From NCBI RefSeq assembly GCF_044762745.1, contig NZ_JBIWEX010000026.1:4487-68486 (forward strand): a stretch of 64,000 bases of DNA, read 5' to 3'. Source of the DNA: Psychrobacillus sp044762745. GTDB taxonomy: Bacteria > Bacillota > Bacilli > Bacillales_A > Planococcaceae. The notes beneath the pieces are model-generated. The model had not been told where the DNA came from. It saw only the letters and a program-made list of their open reading frames with translations, and made no database searches. Positions 8,461 to 16,073 of the stretch are shown here, one piece after another. The position numbers and the translations under genes are program-made. Positions within the stretch are counted from its first letter, which is position 1. Every line of letters begins with the position of its first letter.

Positions 8461-10209
8461 TTAATTATCTAATTGTTGTATTTGAAATAAATTATAATAT
8501 ACATTTTTTTGATTCATTAATTCCGCATGATTTCCACTTTCAACTACCCGACCATCTTCAATAACGAATATATTATCCGCATGCGTAATCGTGGAAAGTC
8601 TGTGTGCAACAATCATAGTTGTACGATTTGAAGCTAAACGTTCCAAGGAATCTTGAATTAATGATTCACTCTCTAAATCTAATGCCGAAGTCGCTTCATC
8701 TAGAACTAAAATCGTTGGGTTTTTCAAAAATACTCGTGCAATGGCCACACGCTGTTTTTGCCCACCAGAAAGCTTCACGCCACGCTCGCCTACTTTTGTC
8801 TCATAGCCTTCTGGCAATTGCATGATGAAATCATGCGCATTCGCTGCTTTTGCCGCTTCAATCACTTCTTCATCTGTAGCATTCGGGTTTCCCATTAATA
8901 TATTCGATTTAACCGAATCACTAAATAAAATATTATCTTGTAGCACAATTCCTACATGCTTTCTTAATGATTCCACCGTAACATCACGAATATCGTGTCC
9001 ATCCACTCGTACACTTCCATCTGTTACATCATAAAATCTAGGTATTAGACTAATAATTGTAGACTTACCACCACCACTCATTCCAACAAATGCTACCGTT
9101 TCACCAGCTTTTACGTGGAAATCCACATTGTTTAATATTGTATTCCCATCTTTTTCATATTTGAATGAAACATTCGAAAAAGTAACTTCGCCTGTAATAT
9201 TTCCTAATGTAGAAGCCCCTTTTTTATCAACAATATCGTATTCTTCATCCATCAATTCAAAGACACGATCCATTGAAGCGAATGACTGCGTTAATGTTGT
9301 GGAGGAATTAACTAAGCGTCTGAGAGGACTATATAAACGTTCAATATATGCAACAAAAGCAGCCATCGTTCCGACTGATAATCTTCCATTAATCGCTTCG
9401 TACCCCGCGTAGGCAATGACTAAAAGAGGTGCAATATCTGTTATCGTATTAACGACAGCGAACGCCTTTGCATTCCATATAGTTTGATCAACGGCTTTAT
9501 CTAAAAACTCACCATTTGCTTTGTTAAATAATTTTTGTTCGTGCTTCTCTAATGTAAATGTTTTAATAATACTCATACCTTGTACACGTTCATGCAAATA
9601 ACTTTGTACCCCCGCTAAAGCTTGCGAACGTTTTCTCGTTAAATCGCGTAGTCTTCCAAAAAAGTATTTCACACTAAATGCATAAAACGGAAAGGCTAGC
9701 AATGTTACGAGCGTTAACTTCACATTCATCGTTAGCATAATACCAATTGCGATTAAGATTGTTGCTAAATCTAGCCAGACATTCATTAGTCCAATGATTA
9801 CAAAGTTTTTTGTTTGCTCTACGTCATTTATTACCCTGGAAATAACTTCTCCAGCCCGCGTATTAGAATAGTATTTTAAACCAAGTTTTTGAAGATGGAC
9901 ATAAAGTTTTTCACGTATATCAAAGAGTATTTTATTACTTACTAACTGTGCTAAATATTGTCTATAATACTCAATCGGTGGACGAACAATTAAAAAGACT
10001 AATGCAGTCCCCCCTAGCCAATAAACTAATTGCTGTATTTTTTCATCTACTGTTAATGTTTCCGCATCAATAATATTATCGATAACGATTTTGATAAGAA
10101 TTGGTATGAATAATGGTATCGCAAATTTGATAATTCCAATAACGATCGTTAAAAATATTTGAAAGTTATACGGTTTAACAAATTGCATATACCGTTTGAA
10201 TGACCCCAT
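8461..10209 (-). CDS. ygaD: ABC exporter, fused permease-ATPase (MsbA/YgaD type)
   Basis: Half-transporter of 582 residues. Residues 1-~320 form a type I exporter membrane domain with six helices. Residues ~335-575 form the nucleotide-binding domain: Walker A GMSGGGKST (the usual lipid/drug-exporter form is GxxGSGKST, so one Ser is Gly), Q-loop VLQDNILFSDSV, signature LSGGQKQRVAIARVF, Walker B ILVLDEATSALD and H-loop VAHRLST. It probably works as a homodimer exporting a lipid or hydrophobic compound. In B. subtilis ygaD sits next to ygaC and gsaB, as here. The start ATG has GGAAG upstream. A repeat separates it from the DUF402 gene. Confidence 0.88.
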   Translation of the reverse strand: MGSFKRYMQFVKPYNFQIFLTIVIGIIKFAIPLFIPILIKIVIDNIIDAETLTVDEKIQQLVYWLGGTALVFLIVRPPIEYYRQYLAQLVSNKILFDIREKLYVHLQKLGLKYYSNTRAGEVISRVINDVEQTKNFVIIGLMNVWLDLATILIAIGIMLTMNVKLTLVTLLAFPFYAFSVKYFFGRLRDLTRKRSQALAGVQSYLHERVQGMSIIKTFTLEKHEQKLFNKANGEFLDKAVDQTIWNAKAFAVVNTITDIAPLLVIAYAGYEAINGRLSVGTMAAFVAYIERLYSPLRRLVNSSTTLTQSFASMDRVFELMDEEYDIVDKKGASTLGNITGEVTFSNVSFKYEKDGNTILNNVDFHVKAGETVAFVGMSGGGKSTIISLIPRFYDVTDGSVRVDGHDIRDVTVESLRKHVGIVLQDNILFSDSVKSNILMGNPNATDEEVIEAAKAANAHDFIMQLPEGYETKVGERGVKLSGGQKQRVAIARVFLKNPTILVLDEATSALDLESESLIQDSLERLASNRTTMIVAHRLSTITHADNIFVIEDGRVVESGNHAELMNQKNVYYNLFQIQQLDN

Positions 10210-10227
10210 GTAGTAACTTCCTTTCTA

Positions 10228-10372
10228 AAAATCAAATTCGCCTTGGCGTATTTGCGCCCAGATTTTTATCGAGCCCACTCGATAAATTCCTCTAAAAATT
10301 TGTGGCATCCGCCGGAGGCTTTAACTTCATTCAGCATGGGTTTGTGGACCCATGCTGAATGAAGTTAAAAAA
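10228..10372. repeat. Dispersed intergenic repeat, family 4, copy 2
   Basis: Compact copy of the element at 4340-4560: AATTCGCCTTGGCGTATTTG, GCCCAGATTTTTATCGAGC, CATCCGCCGGAGGCTTTAAC. Its right end is a hairpin with a 19-bp stem, ACTTCATTCAGCATGGGT / ACCCATGCTGAATGAAGT, which in copy 1 is eroded. Lies in the short gap between the DUF402 gene and the ABC exporter. Confidence 0.75.
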
Positions 10373-10400
10373 ACCTGTTGTATGTATTCAACAGGTTTTT
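10368..10400 (-). terminator. Intrinsic terminator downstream of the DUF402 gene
   Basis: Stem AAAAACCTGTTG / CAACAGGTTTTT with a TGTATT-type loop and a T-run on the minus strand, just after the stop at 10404. Confidence 0.9.
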
Positions 10401-10403
10401 CGT

Positions 10404-10946
10404 CTACTCATTTAGCTGTTTATTAAAATGATAGCGACTCGTCCATGCCTCGATAAAATCCGGAGCAAATGGTCCCCTTCTTTGCTTTATCCAAGAAATG
10501 AGTTTTTCAATATTTCGATCAAGAATACCGTCCATTTCTTTCGGATACTTCATTTCTTTTTTATGTTGTTCGTATTCATCTTCATCTAGAATTGTATAGG
10601 TCATGTCTGGAAAAACCTTTACATCTAAATCGTAATCAATATACTTTAACCGCCCATCATTATAAACAAAAGGCGAACTCATATTGACATAATAGTATAC
10701 ACCATCTTCTCTTAACATACAAATGATGTTAAACCAATGTTCGGCATGAAAATAACAAATGGAAGGTTCTCTTGTAACCCAAGTTCGACCATCCGCCTCA
10801 ATAACAAGCGTTCGCTCATTTGCCCCTATTACAATATTTTTGGTCCCTTTTAAAACCATTGTTTCTTGCCAGACACGATGGATACTACCGTTATGCTTGT
10901 AGCTGTGAATTTGTATCATTTCTCCTTCTGTTGGAATCGCCATCAT
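10404..10946 (-). CDS. ygaC: DUF402 nucleoside tri-/diphosphate phosphatase (Ntdp/YgaC family)
   Basis: 180-residue cytoplasmic protein of the DUF402 family. Bacterial homologues (S. aureus Ntdp, B. subtilis YgaC) hydrolyse nucleoside tri- and diphosphates. Typical features are an N-terminal beta barrel (IQIHSYKHNGSIHRVWQET), the YYYVNMSSPF strand and YIDYDLDVKVFPD with its acidic metal-binding residues. The C-terminal part is a helical DEDEYEQH region. The length is normal. The two possible ATGs are adjacent; the first has AGGTGGC seven bases upstream. It neighbours ygaD and sspE, as in Bacillus. Confidence 0.87.
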   Translation of the reverse strand: MMAIPTEGEMIQIHSYKHNGSIHRVWQETMVLKGTKNIVIGANERTLVIEADGRTWVTREPSICYFHAEHWFNIICMLREDGVYYYVNMSSPFVYNDGRLKYIDYDLDVKVFPDMTYTILDEDEYEQHKKEMKYPKEMDGILDRNIEKLISWIKQRRGPFAPDFIEAWTSRYHFNKQLNE

Positions 10947-10976
10947 TTAGCCACCTTTTCGACAAGCGTAAAAATA

Positions 10977-10997
10977 ATTCGCCTTGGCGTATTTGCT
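10977..10997. repeat. Repeat family 4, short fragment
   Basis: Only the first block of family 4 (AATTCGCCTTGGCGTATTTG) is present, in the gap upstream of the DUF402 gene. It looks like a residue of a former full copy. Confidence 0.6.
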
Positions 10998-11060
10998 GAA
11001 ATAAATTAAATTTTTTCTTATTTAATCATTATAACAATCCATTCCGAAAAACTATAGTAA

Positions 11061-11098
11061 AAAAAATCAGCGAAGGCAAAATGCCTTCGCTGATTTTT
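11061..11098. terminator. Bidirectional intrinsic terminator after sspE
   Basis: Perfect stem AATCAGCGAAGGCA / TGCCTTCGCTGATT with A- and T-runs on both sides; serves sspE on the minus strand. Confidence 0.92.
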
Positions 11099-11113
11099 GG
11101 TGAACCCATGCAA

Positions 11114-11329
11114 CTATTTTGTTTGGTTATAAGAACTACCTGCTTGACCGTTAGCTTGTTGTTTTTTCATCTCAGCTTGACGGTTTTGTTCTCTTACCTC
11201 TTGAACATCAGTTTCAGATGCAAATTCAGGGGTCTTGAATTTGTTCTGAGATTGACCGCTTTGAGATTGGCGGTTCTGTTCTCTTACTTCTTGAACATTC
11301 GTTTCTGAAGCGTTGTTTTTCTTTGTCAT
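11114..11329 (-). CDS. sspE: Gamma-type small acid-soluble spore protein
   Basis: 71-residue spore storage protein rich in Gln, Asn, Glu and Ser. It contains two near-identical repeats, ASETNVQEVREQNRQ and ASETDVQEVREQNRQ, each within a GPR-protease-like recognition context (F-A-S-E-T). Gamma SASPs do not bind DNA; they are an amino acid reserve degraded at germination. The start is the ATG at 11329 behind CCGGAGGTGAAATCC; a longer open frame to 11383 lacks family sequence. The gene indicates a spore-former. A candidate sigma-G promoter lies just upstream and a strong terminator follows. Confidence 0.92.
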   Translation of the reverse strand: MTKKNNASETNVQEVREQNRQSQSGQSQNKFKTPEFASETDVQEVREQNRQAEMKKQQANGQAGSSYNQTK

Positions 11330-11352
11330 GGATTTCACCTCCGGTACACAAA

Positions 11353-11381
11353 TATCTTGTGCACTTTTAGGCTTTATATGC
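11353..11381 (-). promoter_or_regulatory. Candidate sigma-G promoter of sspE
   Basis: On the minus strand, GCATA (matches the GMATR -35), a 17-bp spacer, and CAAGATA (one mismatch to CATNMTA). It gives a very short leader before the GGAGGTG ribosome site. The match is suggestive only; forespore expression is expected for this gene family. Confidence 0.42.
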
Positions 11382-11428
11382 ATTTAAAAAAACGAAAAAA
11401 CTTTTATTAAATACTTCGATCGCATTCA

Positions 11429-12493
11429 TCAATGATTCCTGTCTTTCCATGCGTTCCATATTTTTAGTACTGGTACTGGCATTGGTTGATTGGCTATTTC
11501 TTCTATATTGAACCACTTGCACGCTGTTGGAAGTTTCTTTTCCACGAGCAATTTGCCATCAAAGCTTTCCATCTCCCATACTAAATGAGAAAATACATGT
11601 TTGAACGTAACTAATTCTTCCCCTTTTAAAATTTCTATCCCATAGTTATGTTCGATTATTTCTTCTATAGTATGTGTTACCGTTGGAAGCTCTACCATTG
11701 GAAATTGCCACATATTAGCGAGTAAACCTTTCGATGGTCTCTTTTCTAATAAAATTCGATCATGATCATCCTCTACAACAACTGCTTTCAATTTGTGTAC
11801 TTTCGTTTTTTTATTAATCGTTTTAATCGGTAACTGTTCTTGCATTCCTTCAAAAAATGCCGTGCAATTTTCTCTCACTGGACATAATAAACACTTTGGT
11901 TTTGTCGGCGTGCATATAATAGCTCCAAGTTCCATTAATCCTTGATTGAACGCAGAAGGATTGTCCTCATCGATTAACTCCATCACTGCTTCTTCAAATA
12001 TTTTCTTCGTTTTTGGCTTCGCGATATCTTCTTTTATCAATAAAAGACGAGAAAGAACCCGCATGACATTACCGTCTACTGCATGCTCTGGAACTCCGTA
12101 CGCTATACTAAGAACTGCTCCAGCGGTATATGGTCCTACACCTTTTAATGAGGAAATTTCTTTTCGGGTATTTGGAACGGTACTCCCATATGATTCAACG
12201 ACTTCTCTTACGCCTGCTTGTAAATTTCGTGCACGGGAATAATAGCCTAAACCTTCCCATTCTTTTAGTAATTCTTCTTCTTTTGCATGTGCAAGCGATT
12301 CAAGGGAAGGATATTTTGCGATAAATCTTTCATAATAAGGTATAACGGTATCTACCTTTGTTTGTTGAAGCATCACTTCAGATACCCAAATCTTATATGG
12401 ATCTTTTGTCTTCCTCCAAGGTAAATCACGTTTTTCTTCTAAAAACCAGGATACTAAAGCATTTCTGACTTGTGTTTTATATAATTCGTTCAA
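11429..12493 (-). CDS. mutY: A/G-specific adenine DNA glycosylase
   Basis: Base-excision repair enzyme that removes adenine mispaired with 8-oxoguanine. The catalytic domain has the glutamate in WVSEVMLQQT, a helix-hairpin-helix GVGPYTAGAVLSIA and the catalytic Asp in HAVDGNVMRVL. The 4Fe-4S loop has C-x6-C-x2-C-x5-C (CTPTKPKCLLCPVRENC). The C-terminal Nudix-like domain (from ~residue 235) recognises 8-oxoG. I choose a TTG start at 12493 (LNELYKTQ) because AAGGAAGGA precedes it; the ATG at 12523 has no ribosome site. It is divergent from yfhP, the same pairing as in Bacillus (yfhP-yfhQ). Confidence 0.93.
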   Translation of the reverse strand: MNELYKTQVRNALVSWFLEEKRDLPWRKTKDPYKIWVSEVMLQQTKVDTVIPYYERFIAKYPSLESLAHAKEEELLKEWEGLGYYSRARNLQAGVREVVESYGSTVPNTRKEISSLKGVGPYTAGAVLSIAYGVPEHAVDGNVMRVLSRLLLIKEDIAKPKTKKIFEEAVMELIDEDNPSAFNQGLMELGAIICTPTKPKCLLCPVRENCTAFFEGMQEQLPIKTINKKTKVHKLKAVVVEDDHDRILLEKRPSKGLLANMWQFPMVELPTVTHTIEEIIEHNYGIEILKGEELVTFKHVFSHLVWEMESFDGKLLVEKKLPTACKWFNIEEIANQPMPVPVLKIWNAWKDRNH

Positions 12494-12619
12494 TGTTAAG
12501 TCCTTCCTTACGATTATTGACATGAAAAAGGGGGTATATCATTAATAAGTACTTTGTTATTTTATCGATTTTATTTTATGATGGGAATAACTTAGTATCC
12601 AAAAAGGAGCTGGTGAAGC

Positions 12620-13600
12620 ATGGATACAGGTACACATATTGTTATGGGTATTGCACTTGGTGGATTAGCACTTGCGGATCCCGTCGTTGCAAGTAGTACC
12701 CTAACGACTACTGCTGTTATTGCAGGCACAATTATTGGATCTCAGGCACCTGATATAGATACAGTATTAAAATTGCGAAATAATGCAGTGTATATTCGAC
12801 ATCATCGTGGTATTACGCATTCAATTCCGGCGGTTATATTATGGCCGTTACTAATTTCGGGCGTACTATGGCTCATCATACCAGAAGCAAACTTATTGCA
12901 TTTATGGTTATGGACGTTTTTGGCTGTTTTTTTACATGTGTTTGTTGATATTTTTAATTCTTACGGAACTCAAGCTTTGCGACCGTTTTCAAGAAAGTGG
13001 GTTGCGCTTGGTGTTATTAATACATTTGACCCGATTATTTTCGGTATCCACATAATCGGTTTGTTGTTTTGGATGTTTGGTGCGAATCCAGTTTCAACAT
13101 TTCTTATTATGTACGCGATTATATTCGTCTATTACATTTTACGATTTGCTGTTCAAAGCGCAGTTAAAAATTCCGTGAAGCATACGATACCCGATGCGGA
13201 TGAAATTATTGTCGCTCCTACGATGAAATTTTTCCAATGGCGAGTTGCTGCCATTTCGGAAACTCATCATTATGTCGGACGCGCTTATGGTAGATCTATT
13301 TCTATTTATGATAAATTTGAAAAAGTACCATTACCCGAAACTGATCTAGTAAAAGCTGCACTAGAAGATAAAAACGTAAGTGCATTTACTTCGTTCTCGC
13401 CAATTTTTAGATGGGAAATTACGAAATTTGAAAAACTATATGAAGTTCGATTAATCGATCTTCGTTATAGAAGTAATGATTACTATCCATTTGTTGCAGT
13501 AGCTCATTTAAATGAAGAGCTAGAAATTATCAATTCCTACACAGGCTGGATTTTTAGCGAAGACAAACTTCGAAAAAAACTCGACTTCATGCCAAATTGA
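12620..13600 (+). CDS. yfhP: Membrane-bound metal-dependent hydrolase, YfhP type (DUF457)
   Basis: 326-residue protein. The N-terminal ~190 residues are membrane-embedded, with the family's conserved polar positions: the starting MDTGTHIVMG with its His, SQAPDIDTVL, YIRHHRGITHS and HVFVDIFNSYGT. A soluble C-terminal domain of ~135 residues follows, ending near the conserved GWIFSEDKL. The family (LexA-regulated YdjM/YfhP-like) is annotated as metal-dependent hydrolase; the substrate is unknown. Start ATG at 12620 with AAGGAGCTGG upstream. A terminator follows within 10 bases. Confidence 0.88.
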   Translation: MDTGTHIVMGIALGGLALADPVVASSTLTTTAVIAGTIIGSQAPDIDTVLKLRNNAVYIRHHRGITHSIPAVILWPLLISGVLWLIIPEANLLHLWLWTFLAVFLHVFVDIFNSYGTQALRPFSRKWVALGVINTFDPIIFGIHIIGLLFWMFGANPVSTFLIMYAIIFVYYILRFAVQSAVKNSVKHTIPDADEIIVAPTMKFFQWRVAAISETHHYVGRAYGRSISIYDKFEKVPLPETDLVKAALEDKNVSAFTSFSPIFRWEITKFEKLYEVRLIDLRYRSNDYYPFVAVAHLNEELEIINSYTGWIFSEDKLRKKLDFMPN

Positions 13601-13606
13601 AATGCG

Positions 13607-13640
13607 AAAGCGCTAGGATCTAACATGTCCTAGCGTTTTA
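13607..13640. terminator. Intrinsic terminator between yfhP and yfhJ
   Basis: Stem CGCTAGGA / TCCTAGCG flanked by AAA and TTTT; shared by the two convergent genes. Confidence 0.75.
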
Positions 13641-13907
13641 TTAATGAAAGAAATCGTCTGTTTCTAGTAAGTGCTTGTACTTTTCATTCGTACTCGCAAA
13701 TTCATGAAGCTGTTCACCGTAACTTTCTATCCATTTTTTAATAACCATTTCCGTTACTGCAGCTCCTTTATATTCGTAACCAGCACGGGCATAAGACGAT
13801 TCAAAGTCTGACCAAAGCAGTTCTATCCATGTACGTGCTTTTGCTGCCGACAATTGGTCATTTTTTTCGAGCAATTGATAGATTAATGCATCTATTTTTG
13901 TTTGCAT
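13641..13907 (-). CDS. yfhJ: WVELL-domain small protein YfhJ
   Basis: 88-residue acidic soluble protein with the core ARTWIELLWSDFESSYARAG, matching the WVELL (YfhJ) family of Bacillales. No biochemical function is known. It is the last gene of recX-yfhH-yfhJ; its start lies one base after the yfhH stop region, with the ribosome site inside yfhH (AAGGAAGGG). Confidence 0.87.
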   Translation of the reverse strand: MQTKIDALIYQLLEKNDQLSAAKARTWIELLWSDFESSYARAGYEYKGAAVTEMVIKKWIESYGEQLHEFASTNEKYKHLLETDDFFH

Positions 13908-13908
13908 A

Positions 13909-14238
13909 TTATTTCCCTTCCTTTAATGGCTCTAATAAGGAAATAGGTAACGCTTCTTCATACTTATCGCCACCTAAACGGTATCCCCATGCAAATCTAC
14001 CTTTTAAGTACTCCACTTGAAAGAATATACCAGGATCACTCGTAATTCTGTACATTTCTCCCGTTTTAATGGAGGAAGGATCTGTTAAGAAGCTTTGAGC
14101 CATTGTTGCTTTTCTTTCATATACTGCATATTCATTTACTATTCCGAGCTGTTCTGCTTTTCGCGCTTTCTCTTTTAAATTGGCGATTTCTGCTCTCAGT
14201 TCTAGTTCGGTCATGTCACTATATTTTTTTTCACTCAT
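13909..14238 (-). CDS. yfhH: DUF1811 family protein YfhH
   Basis: 109-residue soluble protein. A coiled-coil-like N-terminus (MTELELRAEIANLKEKARKA) is followed by a small beta domain with SIKTGEMYRI and FAWGYRLGG, as in the Bacillales DUF1811/YfhH family. Function unknown. The start overlaps the end of recX by eight bases, which implies translational coupling. Confidence 0.88.
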   Translation of the reverse strand: MSEKKYSDMTELELRAEIANLKEKARKAEQLGIVNEYAVYERKATMAQSFLTDPSSIKTGEMYRITSDPGIFFQVEYLKGRFAWGYRLGGDKYEEALPISLLEPLKEGK

Positions 14239-15040
14239 GTTGTTCCAGCTCCTTTTTTTCTATATACAAATCAATATGTTCGGCAGGAAATCCTTTTTGA
14301 TATAACGCTTGTTTAACACGTCTTCTCAAATCGAAGCCACTATATTTAGAAGCGTATTTTCTCCAAATGCTATCGCCTTGACTTCCGATGATTTCTACCC
14401 ATTCTTCTTCGTTTTTTTCCAGTTCAAAGGAGGCTATCGCTTGGGAAATAATCGTAAAATTATATCCTTTTCTTTGCAAAGCATCCTGTACTTTTTGTTT
14501 TATTTGTCTTGGCGTTTTCGTCTCGTTTTGATTAATGATTTTCTCCGTTAATGTACGTGCAATTGTAAGTTGCTCTTCTTCCGAATATCCGGCCAATACT
14601 TCTTCTTGAAGATCCTTTTCAATCCCTTTTTTCTTTAACTCTTGCCTTATAGCCGCCGGACCTTTTTTACTATTTTTCTTTTGCGTAGCTACTAATGCTT
14701 TTGTAAAACTTTCATCATTTAAAAAACCATGCTCATACAGTTTGCGGATAGCCTCCAATATGACCGCTTCTCCAAATTCACTTTGTAGAAGCTTTTGTTT
14801 TACTTCATGCTCGCTTCGCATGCGATAACTTAAAAAGTGAATTGCTTTATTATAAGCCTTTCTTACTTCATCATCAAAAACCATTTCATCGATTGTAAAT
14901 GCTTCGATTACTTTTCCTTTTGTCAGTTGATACTTGATCAACACTGCTTCGTCCAAACTAAAAGCGTACTTTTCATCTAAGTATAAATTATACCGTTCAT
15001 TATTGTTTTTTTGACGACCTATTTTTGTAATAATCGGCAT
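14231..15040 (-). CDS. recX: Recombination regulator RecX
   Basis: Cytoplasmic modulator of RecA filaments. At 269 residues it matches the longer Bacillus type, with repeated three-helix units. Motifs are AIHFLSYRMRSEHEVKQKL, LYEHGFLNDESFTKALV, GPAAIRQELKKKGI and the C-terminal RRRVKQALYQKGF. It starts with MPIITKIGRQKNNNERYN, as in Bacillus RecX. First gene of a three-gene operon with yfhH and yfhJ; no LexA box is evident in the short upstream gap. Confidence 0.91.
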   Translation of the reverse strand: MPIITKIGRQKNNNERYNLYLDEKYAFSLDEAVLIKYQLTKGKVIEAFTIDEMVFDDEVRKAYNKAIHFLSYRMRSEHEVKQKLLQSEFGEAVILEAIRKLYEHGFLNDESFTKALVATQKKNSKKGPAAIRQELKKKGIEKDLQEEVLAGYSEEEQLTIARTLTEKIINQNETKTPRQIKQKVQDALQRKGYNFTIISQAIASFELEKNEEEWVEIIGSQGDSIWRKYASKYSGFDLRRRVKQALYQKGFPAEHIDLYIEKKELEQHE

Positions 15041-15189
15041 ACGTATATCTCTCCATTCATCTTTCTACTATTATAACGTATATATTCATAGGTGATAAAT
15101 GTTTCGCAGCAAATGGATTTACATTTGAATTTCCTAATTTACCAAAAGCTTTATCCGACATTTATTCGTGAATAAATAAAACGCTCTAG

Positions 15190-15216
15190 CGCAATCTACT
15201 TATAAAGGAGGTTGCG
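15190..15216 (+). promoter_or_regulatory. Hairpin overlapping the pdaA ribosome-binding site
   Basis: CGCAATC (15190-15196) can pair with GGTTGCG (15210-15216; one G-U pair). The loop carries AAAGGA and the last two Gs of the Shine-Dalgarno lie in the stem. It may dampen translation of pdaA; energy not calculated. Confidence 0.35.
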
Positions 15217-15221
15217 TTTTA

Positions 15222-16028
15222 ATGTGGAAATATCATGTATTTGGAATCGTCATAGCAGCTTTTGTCATTAGTATGGGCTTCTTCTATCAACCATTCGCAG
15301 CACAAGCGAAAGAAATTCATTGGGGATTTAAAAAAACAACAAATGAAATCCCTCCTGAAGCTGGAGCAGAGTTAGATGCTATGCTTAAGAAACATGGCGC
15401 CGTTTATAAAGGATCTCCAGACGAAAAAATCATTTATTTCACTTTTGATAATGGGTATGAAAACGGCTATACCGAAAGTATTTTAGATACGCTAAAAAAA
15501 GAAAATATTAAAGCGACATTCTTTTTAACAGGGCATTATTTAGAAAGCGCTACTCCACTTGTAAAACGGATGATTACAGATGGGCATCAAATCGGAAACC
15601 ACTCTTATGGACATCCAAACTTAGCAAGACTTTCAAAAGAAGGAGTTCAAAAAGAACTAAAACAGTTCGACCAAAAATTAAGTGAACTAACATCATTAAA
15701 AAGAACAACTGTTACTCGACCGCCTGAAGGGACCTTTAATGAGCAAGTGTTAGAAGCTGCAAATGAAATCGGTTATCAGCATATCTTTTGGTCCATTGCT
15801 TTTATTGATTGGCATCGAGATCAGAAAAAAGGTGGAAAATACGCCTATGATCAATTAATATCTCAAATTCATCCTGGAGCAATCATCTTAATGCATACAG
15901 TTTCTCCAGATAATGCAGAAGGTCTTCCAATGTTCATCGCTGAAGCAAGAAAAATGGGTTATACATTTGGAACACTTGATCAATTAAACATGAATAATCA
16001 GGATATTCCATCTTATTTGCAACCATGA
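15222..16028 (+). CDS. pdaA: Polysaccharide deacetylase, PdaA type (muramic delta-lactam synthesis)
   Basis: Secreted or membrane-anchored N-acetylmuramic acid deacetylase needed for muramic delta-lactam in the spore cortex. N-terminal signal/anchor helix (residues ~5-25, ending near FAAQAKE). The NodB domain has motif 1 FTFDNGYENGYT (the second Asp of the usual DD pair is Asn, as in B. subtilis PdaA), motif 2 GNHSYGHP and motif 3 RPPEGTF. Later it has WSIAFIDWHRDQ and HPGAIILMHTVSPDNAEGL. Length 268, normal. SD AAAGGAGG. Sporulation-specific expression is expected by family; I did not find an unambiguous sigma-G promoter. Confidence 0.92.
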   Translation: MWKYHVFGIVIAAFVISMGFFYQPFAAQAKEIHWGFKKTTNEIPPEAGAELDAMLKKHGAVYKGSPDEKIIYFTFDNGYENGYTESILDTLKKENIKATFFLTGHYLESATPLVKRMITDGHQIGNHSYGHPNLARLSKEGVQKELKQFDQKLSELTSLKRTTVTRPPEGTFNEQVLEAANEIGYQHIFWSIAFIDWHRDQKKGGKYAYDQLISQIHPGAIILMHTVSPDNAEGLPMFIAEARKMGYTFGTLDQLNMNNQDIPSYLQP

Positions 16029-16073
16029 TATTGTCCTTTATAATAGAAGGAAGATTATAAAGGACGTGAAGCA

